A program made the position numbers and the translations under genes. A stretch of 64,000 nt of DNA from Epiperipatus broadwayi (taxonomy: Eukaryota > Onychophora > Udeonychophora > Euonychophora > Peripatidae): NCBI GenBank assembly GCA_028023455.1, contig JAQFVV010012398.1:5726682-5790681 (forward strand), written 5' to 3'. This document shows positions 56,743 through 64,000 of this stretch, one piece after another (the first letter of the stretch is position 1; every line of letters begins with the position of its first letter). The notes beneath the pieces are model-generated. The model did not search any database. It had not been told where the DNA came from and saw only the letters and a program-made list of their open reading frames with translations.

Positions 56743-59700
56743 TACAGCCAAATATATACATTGTCTTAATACCAGATTCATGAGCTTAGGGGGCTTCTTC
56801 CCTCCGAATGCCTTCTTCTATACAAGGAGGTATTCCTCTCTCATAGACCTAATCTACTGTATGCCTGATCTACACTTTCTGATCAACTCCTCACTCCAAC
56901 CTATAGCCTTTTCCGACCACTTGGCATTATCCCTTAAACTATCTCTAAATCTTGAGTTGGTGCAATATTCCAGGTCTGAGCACAACCACGATTATCCTTC
57001 TCAAGTCCACATCATCTGACGCCATTGTCTCTGAGGCATACATATATTTTCACAAAATTCATATCCTTTCTATGCCACTGGTCAATGCCTGGTCTGCCTT
57101 TATCCATATTTTAATGTCATTGATCTCAAACTATACATCACATAATAAAGGGACATCTTCACTCATAATGGAACTTGAATCACTCAACAACACCCTTAAA
57201 AATATTCCCCTTGATACAATTCCTATAGAATCCACCATCAACCTGAAATCCCAAGAATAAACTGTTGATTTGGCAGAGTATCTCTCTATCAAAAAATCAA
57301 AAATTTTCTTGAGTCAGCTCCACAATTGGTCCAGGGGCTACATTAGGTGGGATCTGGGCCATAGAGACAAGAAATCCACTCCATCTATTATGGTTGGAAA
57401 TAGCCTTTATTCAGGATCTAACATGCTTCTAAAATTTTTTTCACTCTTCAGGGAAAAGTTCTACACCCACGCACTTGACTCCAAACAGGACTCAACTTGG
57501 GATTTTTCACCCTCTGACCGTGGCATTTCAGAAGAGGTTCTGAATAAATTAACCTCTAATATCTGAAAGGATTCATCTGGGGATCCATGCAATTTCCCAT
57601 TTTCTACTGCTACATCTATCTAAATTCTCGGTTCCAATCATGTACAACTTAATTAATCACATTTCTTCTGGGGTCTGTGACATCGGTGGTCTTTATCCCA
57701 TAGCAATGGTGCCATTTCTAAAGTGTAACATAATTCCTTCTCTACTGGAGAATCTATATCCCATCTCTATGATACCACTGATGGTCAAAGTCATTGAATC
57801 TATTATCAAAGACAAAATTCAAAACAAAATTCTTCTCCCTTATTTCACAATATCAATTTGTGAAAAAGGGCAGCTCAACCACAAATGCTATCAATCTTTT
57901 TAAAATCATTACTGACCACATCAGATCCTCCAGGCAATCTAGACTGGTGGCTGTGCAGCTCAACATTGCAGGTGCTTTTGATTCTATCCAACTCAATACC
58001 CTTTTAAACTTATTTGGTGAACATGATATTTCTACTGGAATCATAAATATTATTAGAAACCTCCTCTACAATTGTAAAGTGAGCATCTCACTGAATGGGA
58101 AGCTTTCTCCCCCATTCTATACCACAGCCTCCATTCCACAGGGCTCTTTTTTGAGCACCCTGTTTTTCATCACTTACCTCAACCCTCTGCCTCTTCAAAT
58201 TGAGAGATCTTTTCCTGGCATTCATATCCCAATTTTAAATATATCAATTCATCACATCACTTATATGGATAATTTGGCCATTTTCCTTCCATCAAAAAAA
58301 TTTAATTCCCAGACTTTTATTAATACTTAAAGAATTCTCTGATCAATCTGGCCTCCAGTTTAATATGGCCAAGTCATCTGCCTGGTATATATCTTTGGGT
58401 AAGAACATTTCTGGCCCATTTGTAGCAAAGCCTCAGAACTTCTTGGGCTTCCCTATATTTGAATCCACTTCTGCCATGAGAAGATCTATCCAGGAAAAGC
58501 TACTTCAATCCACACAAAGAATCACATCCTCCCTATCCAAAGTTTACATGTCCATGTTCACCAAGTCCTCCCTTATTAATATACTAATATTCCCCAGAAT
58601 ATCCTATTTCACCCCAGTAGTCAATTTTACCAAAGTCTTCATCAGGAAGATACATAAGATTTGCACTGATCTGATTAGAGAGGGAAAAAGTGCAACCATA
58701 AACTTGAGAAATCTATAGAAACACAAAAATTCAATGGGTTATCCCTACATTCCATAGATACTTTTATATTTCAATGTTCTTACAATTCTTTCTACAGAAT
58801 GTGTCTGCAGTATCCCAACTACTCACCCTCCAGGAAGGTCACTCCCACAGATAAGCCCCCCTCTATTAGAACTGATTGGCTAGCAACCCTCACATCTCTT
58901 ATCTCCAAACATACTATGCTTCCTAACAAATTGTCCTCAATTAAAAATTAATTTCTGGGATGCATACTACATCCTTAATCCTCGTGTTTCTGCAGGACCA
59001 ACTCTCCTAAGGCTTAACAACCATCTGCTAATCAAGAAATTTAAGCAATGGTTCCTTGAACCCAATAATTTTGATTTCCTAATGAAGATAAATATTAATG
59101 CCTTGCCTACTAAACACTTTCTGATGCATCACTGTGGATTCTCAAACATAGAGTCCACTTGCTCACTATGCCTCAGAGAGGATGAAACTTCTCTTTACCT
59201 CCTCTGCCACTGTGTTTCCCTTCACCCCTTCAGAGTCCTTATAGCCTCCATGTTAAATAACAATACACTTGCTCTGTCGACTCTCATTGACAATATACTA
59301 TGTGGATCCATCCCGAGGATATGGTTATCAACATTCATACTGTTCGTGCTATAATACATGTGGTGCTGACTCAACTTTAATCATGCACTGGAGTGTCCAC
59401 TCAAGCTATATATTAACAAAATGGAAAAAATTCGGAAAAAGGACCAATTCTACATGGAGGTTATTGATTTGGCCCCAAAAAGCTGATCCTTTTTACTCCT
59501 GAATGGAAAGCTCCTACCCTGGAGAGTGTTTTGAGGCTGCATCCCTTTATGATGACTCACCTTCCTCTGCATGTATATTGCACAGATCCTGAGTTTTATG
59601 GAAGTAACCTCCAATATGAAGGGTCACTTTGGTTATGCAGAGCATGGACAAAGTTTTATATCTATCATTGAACTTTATAAGACATCCACCTATCAACAAG

Positions 59701-59866
59701 ATACTATTATGGACTCGTTCCTTGCTGATATGCTTCATATTAGTCTTTTTAGCTAGTGTCAAGCAAGATATCAATATTGAACTTTCATCCCCCTGATTAT
59801 CATGTAATATATTCTATATTTAACTGTTATCATGTGCTGTAACCAAATTTTTGAATAAAACATTAA
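56700..59866 (+). mobile_element. LINE of the second family (L1/Tx1-like), 5'-truncated
   Basis: It starts inside the endonuclease at GDFN (56714-56725) and includes FFYTRRYSSLIDLIY and the catalytic AFSDHLAL (near 56930). After a linker come the reverse transcriptase (VAVQLNIAGAFDSIQ, SIPQGSFLSTLFFITYLNPL, ITYMDNLAIFLPS), then NALPTKHFLMHHCGFSN and the knuckle CSLCLREDETSLYLLCHC (near 59160-59215). It ends near an AATAAA at 59852. YMDD is changed to YMDN (58262-58273) and about eight frames are needed, so it is inactive. GC content is clearly higher than in the host RTE copy, which fits a younger insertion. Its 3' end differs from the 174-bp repeats of the 27305 element, so these are two subfamilies. 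Confidence 0.86.
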
Positions 59867-59880
59867 GTGTGTTGGAAAAA

Positions 59881-60065
59881 CTCTTTAATCATAAATTTGA
59901 ACCTTCTAGTGCAGAAATTGTTTGCAAAGAAAGAAATGACACCAAAAGAAAAATAAAAGAGGCTTATTTCATTGCATAACAATCCAAACACCATCAATGT
60001 AAATGATCCAAATGACATCAATCTAAGGATGACTGCTTTACAATATCTAAAAAATGGACAGAATA
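59881..60065 (+). pseudogene. Fragment resembling a Penelope-like GIY-YIG endonuclease end
   Basis: Frame 59881 reads HKFEPSSAEIVCKERNDTKR then KIKEAYFIA and a stop. After a frame change, INVNDPNDINLRMTALQYL follows. The order (charged CKExN, KRKIKEAxFI, then an N-rich DPNDIN-like end) fits the C-terminus of GIY-YIG domains in Penelope-like retroelements. It is short and recognised from pattern memory only. It sits between the LINE tail and the resumed RTE sequence. Confidence 0.42.
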
Positions 60066-60845
60066 ATGATTTGCATAAGCCCTAAGCTAAACTTTGTTAT
60101 TTGTGAAATTTTTTATTAACTTCACCTATATAAGTTTAAAGTGTTATTACAAGTATTACAATCAATTGGCAAGCAAATTATTCATTAAAGAATTGTAAAG
60201 TAAAACAAAAAATAGGAAAACAAATTAACTGCTATAATTATTCTATTTTCTGAATTTTTATCAATATTTTAAATAAAGAGGTGACGCAATTAAGCCTATG
60301 AAAAAAAAAATCTCCAGATTACAATGAAAACATAACTGATATTGTAAAACAAGAAGGTGAAGAAAAAAGTATGTTGCTAAAATAATATCCAAGCATCTAA
60401 ATGATAAAGGTATACCACTGATAAGAAGACTATGGTACTAATATTGCCATTTTAGAAAGGATAAGGAAGTCATTTATAATTACAGATTCATTAATTTTCT
60501 ATTTATACAAAATCTTTACTCATCTATAGCTAATGTTGAATTCTAAAACAAATAAAAATGATAATTAATTTAAAAATTGTTTTTTTATACAATGAATCCC
60601 ATCAAATTATTGAGAAATGTTTTTAGAAAAAATCATTGAATATGAGTGACTATAATGCTTTGGATTTATAGTTTATGAAAAGACATTTGATTCTATAATC
60701 ATTTTTATAATGATTAAAGTTTTGAAATAATCAAGGTATACATTCATGATATAGTTATATTCGGAAAAATATTTATCAAAATCCAACAATAGTAGTTATA
60801 TTATGAGATGATACTAAAAAAATACACTAAAAAAGTATATGACAT

Positions 60846-61225
60846 ACCAACTCCAAGTGAGCATTTATCTAAAAGTTGACTATTAAGTAGAAAATCTGAA
60901 ATTTTCAGACGTCTTCAAACCAAGCTATCTAATTTAAATAGCTATATGGGGCTGAAAAATCTTTAGCCAAACCATATATTAATAGCCTTAGAAAACTCCA
61001 TGTAGCTATTTAAATTAGATAGCTGGGTTTGAAGACATATAGGTGTCTGAAATTTTCAGATTTTCTACTTAACTTATAGATAAATGCTGGCTTGGAGTTG
61101 ATATTTTAGATCTGGTGTCTGAAATACCCCAGTGCTTCACTGAGGATTTCCAAAGCATGAATCCAGTCTGAGGATTGGGAATAATTTCTAGATAGAGATT
61201 TTAAATGCTTTCTCTTCAATAAAGC
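60846..61225. mobile_element. Foldback repeat family F, two-armed copy
   Basis: The left arm (about 60846-60985) and right arm (about 60990-61100) are inverted copies: CAACTCCAAG...GCATTTATCT, AAGTAGAAAATCTGAAATTT, and AGCTATCTAATTTAAATAGC facing GCTATTTAAATTAGATAGCT. A one-sided tail to 61225 (CTTCACTGAGGATTTCCAAA, GAATAATTTCTAGATAGAGA) is shared with 3215-3300. It is inserted in the old RTE copy. Confidence 0.85.
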
Positions 61226-61644
61226 TTGTTAGAGCTTAGAAGGCTCATTTTTTATTTGCAAGCTTATAAAATCAAATCACATGATGTATTACTTTATTTT
61301 ATTTTTATGATATGGTGATTCCACATATTCAAATATTTTTGCCAAGTTTTACAGGAAATAAATTTGTAGATTAAAATGAGAATGTATGGGAATAAAAGTA
61401 AATGGACGGCACTTTAAATCATATAGATTTTGGAGATGATGTGATTGTTTTTGCAGATAATGCTTCAGAGTTTCAGAAGATATTGCAAAAGTTATTAGAT
61501 AAAAGTAATATAATAGTACTAAAGATGTGCAGTAAAAAGACTCATATAATATTTAATACATTATCTCCGAAAAATAAATAAAAATTGATAATCAGTTATC
61601 AATTACAAATATTAGTAGCAACTCCTTCTATATAATTGGGCACC

Positions 61645-61695
61645 CAGTACAGCCAATGAAATCAATAGATTTTAGAAAGTTTGTGCATCAAAGAT
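61645..61695 (-). repeat. Tiny family H fragment
   Basis: CCAGTACAGCCAATGAAATC followed by AATAGATTTTAGAAAGTTTG and TGCATCAAA matches the reverse-oriented stretch CAGTGCAAGCC...ATCAATGGATGCCAGAAGG...TGCATAAA of family H. Only about 50 bp remain. Confidence 0.45.
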
Positions 61696-62239
61696 AAATA
61701 GATAACTGATAAAATTAATCATAGAATTAATGTTAAATGTTTAATGCATTTGATGAAAATATTTAATATTCAAAGAAAATATGCCTATATTCTTGAAAAA
61801 GAAATTTTTTAATTGATGTATTTTATTGGTTTTTATTTATAGATCTGAAACTTGGATAATAACAAAGAACAATATATAGATATAAACACCAAAATATGAT
61901 CATTGTATGTTAGAAGTAGCAATAAGAGATCAAAAATTACATACATTGGTATGAGAACAAACAGTTTCCATTAACACTATTGAAAGAATGAAGAGATAAA
62001 AATAAAGTTAAGCTGGCTGTATTGCTATAAGACATAGAGCTAGATGAAAGATTTAAATTTCAAACTATATCTCAAGAAATTATAAAGTATCTAGAAAAAG
62101 ACCATTATGAATATATGAATGAAATAAAGAAATTGGTTGTCATGATGTGGACAAGAGAAACTACAGATTTTAGAAACTGGATTAAACTTGAAAAAATATC
62201 AATCATGCAGTCAATAATTATTGAAATGATGTTGACTTT

Positions 62240-63060
62240 CATATAATCTATTTGATTTAAACTCTTAATTTAAATAATTCATCTATTTTAAAATAAAGTT
62301 TATAGTATTGGTATTTTGATAAACCCTTCTGTAAAGTTTATTGAATATTTTCACGAGTGGTTAATTCTAAGAATAATGGAGATTTTAAAGTCAACTTTAC
62401 ATTGCATCATATAGTTTATACTATATATTTGTTATGAAAAGGATTTGATAAAACTGCCTGATATCTTGTTATCAGAATATGAATGCTATTCAAATAGAAA
62501 CAGCCAGTGCTTCTATAAGTTAAAAAGTCTAGTGTTTGGGTACCATTTGGATGAAGTGATCTTTCAATAACTCAGTGGGATGTTTGAACACCCCAGACAA
62601 GTGTAGCAGTATTTTATTTTAGCTGTCTGTCTGATTTTACAATGACTTTTTTGGAATTATTTATTGTTTTCATCAATACTGACATACTAAAGACATAAAA
62701 TTTACCATTTTATCTGCAAAACTGATGCAATGGACTACCAACCCTATGTTTGCATTGAAGTCAGAATTATGGCTCTCTCACAAAATGCAAAAGAAACACT
62801 TATCTATAAAACAAGTGATTATTATAATTATTATATTAGAATATTTGTTGCAGATGGTTAGTCTTTCTTTCACAATCATTGATATTTATTCACACACAAG
62901 ACAGGGACTTTTCTAGACTGACATTATTCTTCAATGTGAAAAATTTTAAGTATTTACTAGAATACTAAATAAAAGTTAAAGTATTTCCTTTTAATGCATT
63001 TCCAAAGTATCAGCTTATTGTTAACATATTATTTAACAAAAGATAATAATATACAAAGAA
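62240..63060. other. AT-rich DNA without recognisable genes
   Basis: Nothing was recognised. The frame at 62725-62916 (+) has no family resemblance. Confidence 0.45.
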
Positions 63061-63066
63061 TATGAG

Positions 63067-63303
63067 CATATAATACTAAATCATCCATGCACGTTACTAC
63101 TGTTACACAGTGCTTTATTTACCACCCTCTTTTACAGTTTACAGTTTCAATTGCCCCAGCAATCTTCTTCAGTTGAAATTAAGAGATATAAAAGTTCTGA
63201 AGAAGGCTGCTGGGGCACTCGAAACTATAAACTGTAAAAGAGGTGGTAAATAAAGCATTGTGTAACAGTAGTAATGTGCATGGATGATTTAGTATTATAT
63301 GGT
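63067..63303. mobile_element. Hairpin element, arms of about 105 bp
   Basis: The left arm (63067-63176) and right arm (about 63197-63303) are inverted copies with few differences: ATAATACTAAATCATCCATG, TTACTACTGTTACACA, TGCTTTATTTACCACC and CTCTTTTACAGTTTA on the left, with their complements on the right. The loop is about 20 bp. The centre of each arm holds CTGAAGAAG...GAAAC, superficially hammerhead-like, but stem I and the cleavage site do not form. Non-coding. Confidence 0.85.
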
Positions 63304-63309
63304 ATACAC

Positions 63310-64000
63310 TTGGCAATGCAATAAGAAAGAGTAGTTATTATACTTCTTGAAGAATATGAGCATACATAAAAGAAAAATACTTTTGTCTTGATAATAAAAT
63401 GATTTGATATTTTTTATTTAACAATAAGTCTACTATTCTGATGATTTACACTATAGGATTAATAGATTGCACAAGTGTCCAGAGAACTTATATTGAGTTT
63501 TTCAAGCCTTCTAGTTACTTAAAAGGTACAATTTAAATCAATTTACTGGTCATACTCTTTAATCATAAGTAAAAAATAACAGGAGATAAAAGACAAAGTA
63601 AATATTCATTTTCAATTCTTTTCAAAATAATAAAAATTATTAATATATTTTCATTAAGTGATTTGTGTCAAGTTGTTAGGTTTGCACATTTGATACTTAT
63701 CAATTAAACTATAGTAATTTGCTATCCATATATATATATACTTAACAAAGATAAAGATATATGTAAGAGATTGTGATCTGGCCAACTGATGAGTGCTGGT
63801 TCAGCACAAAATATGAATCTTGGAGATTATAGATCTTTTTCACATGTCTTTGGTCATATATTTATGATTACATTAGTCCACAAGATGTTAAAGTAGATAG
63901 AAACCAGTGCCTACCTTGTGTAAAAGAGGTGTAGTGAAACATTACATTACAGAAGTTATACTTATCTGATAATATAGATTATTCATCATTTTCATACTTT
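63310..64000. other. AT-rich DNA with a SINE-like scrap
   Basis: Near 63745-63840 (+) the sequence GATCTGGCCAACTGATGAGTG and CTGGTTCAGCACAAAATATG mirrors the block at 49960-50010 in reverse orientation and may be a SINE fragment. The rest is AT-rich. Confidence 0.35.

Larger units (their letters stand above)
55495..62235 (+). mobile_element. Old RTE LINE copy split by later insertions
   Basis: Three parts align in order with the RTE element at 18200-21090: 55495-56460 (endonuclease and linker; AAAGTGGGATTCATTATGAA, GTGGCAAGATTAG, ACAGCAGAATTGG), 60286-60840 (GGTGAAGAAAAAAGTA, CATCTAAATGATAAAGGTAT, GAAAAGACATTTGATTCTAT = motif A), and 61360-62235 (TAGATTTTGGAGATGATG = FADD region, GAAACTTGGATAA, AATGAAGAGAT, ending GCAGTCAATAATTATTGAAA). 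Stops and shifts are numerous, so it is old. Between the parts lie a second LINE, a Penelope-like scrap and a foldback element. Confidence 0.85.

Noticed and set aside
63067-63303. Hammerhead ribozyme in the hairpin element
   Set aside because: CTGAAGA and GAAAC are present, but the bases before the first box do not pair with those after the possible cleavage site, and no proper NUH site follows.

Overview
The window looks like gene-poor, very AT-rich nuclear DNA from an animal, most likely an invertebrate. The reasons are RTE-type and L1/Tx1-like LINE remains, tRNA-derived SINE-like pieces, several foldback (palindromic) elements, long introns with GT-AG borders, and a secreted Asn-rich protein encoded by tiny upstream exons. 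I could not identify the species. CpG is scarce in old repeats, where CG has drifted to TG/CA, and is kept in a few patches; this hints at germline methylation.

Layout. 0-5 kb: AT-rich DNA with a short deletion copy of a repeat I call family H, and half of a foldback repeat. 5.4-6.4 kb: a long family H copy. 7.8-9.2 kb: unclassified, less AT-rich DNA. 10.8-11.1 kb: an inverted-repeat MITE. 13.2-14.5 kb: the clearest family H locus, a tandem array with a unit of about 455 bp flanked by an 11-bp target-site duplication. 18.2-21.1 kb: a moderately decayed RTE LINE on the + strand. 21.8-24.0 kb: a CpG-rich unclassified segment. 27.0-30.1 kb: a second LINE family on the - strand. 33.4-43.7 kb: the one convincing protein-coding gene, three coding exons on the - strand, 342 codons, signal peptide plus an Asn/Gly/Leu/Pro-rich cysteine-free chain. 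46.5-47.6 kb: another long family H copy. 48.3-52.2 kb: LINE fragments, a tRNA-like sequence and decayed repeats. 55.5-62.2 kb: an old RTE copy split by a second LINE, a Penelope-like GIY-YIG scrap and a foldback element. 63.1-63.3 kb: a strong hairpin repeat.

The most interesting signal is in family H. Each unit carries, at a fixed place, a 59-nt segment (58 nt in one copy) with the architecture of a type I hammerhead ribozyme: a CUGANGA box, a short stem II, GAAA, the self-complementary ACUAGU as a minimal stem III, a UC cleavage site, and a two-part stem I closed by ATCCAA/TTGGAT. Units repeat head-to-tail every 453-459 bp, are also joined head-to-head as long inverted repeats, and several loci are bounded by 11-13 bp direct repeats. 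This resembles animal retrozymes or non-autonomous Penelope-like elements, but the inverted architecture is unusual. The main weakness is an A-A opposition at the base of stem II where a pair is expected.
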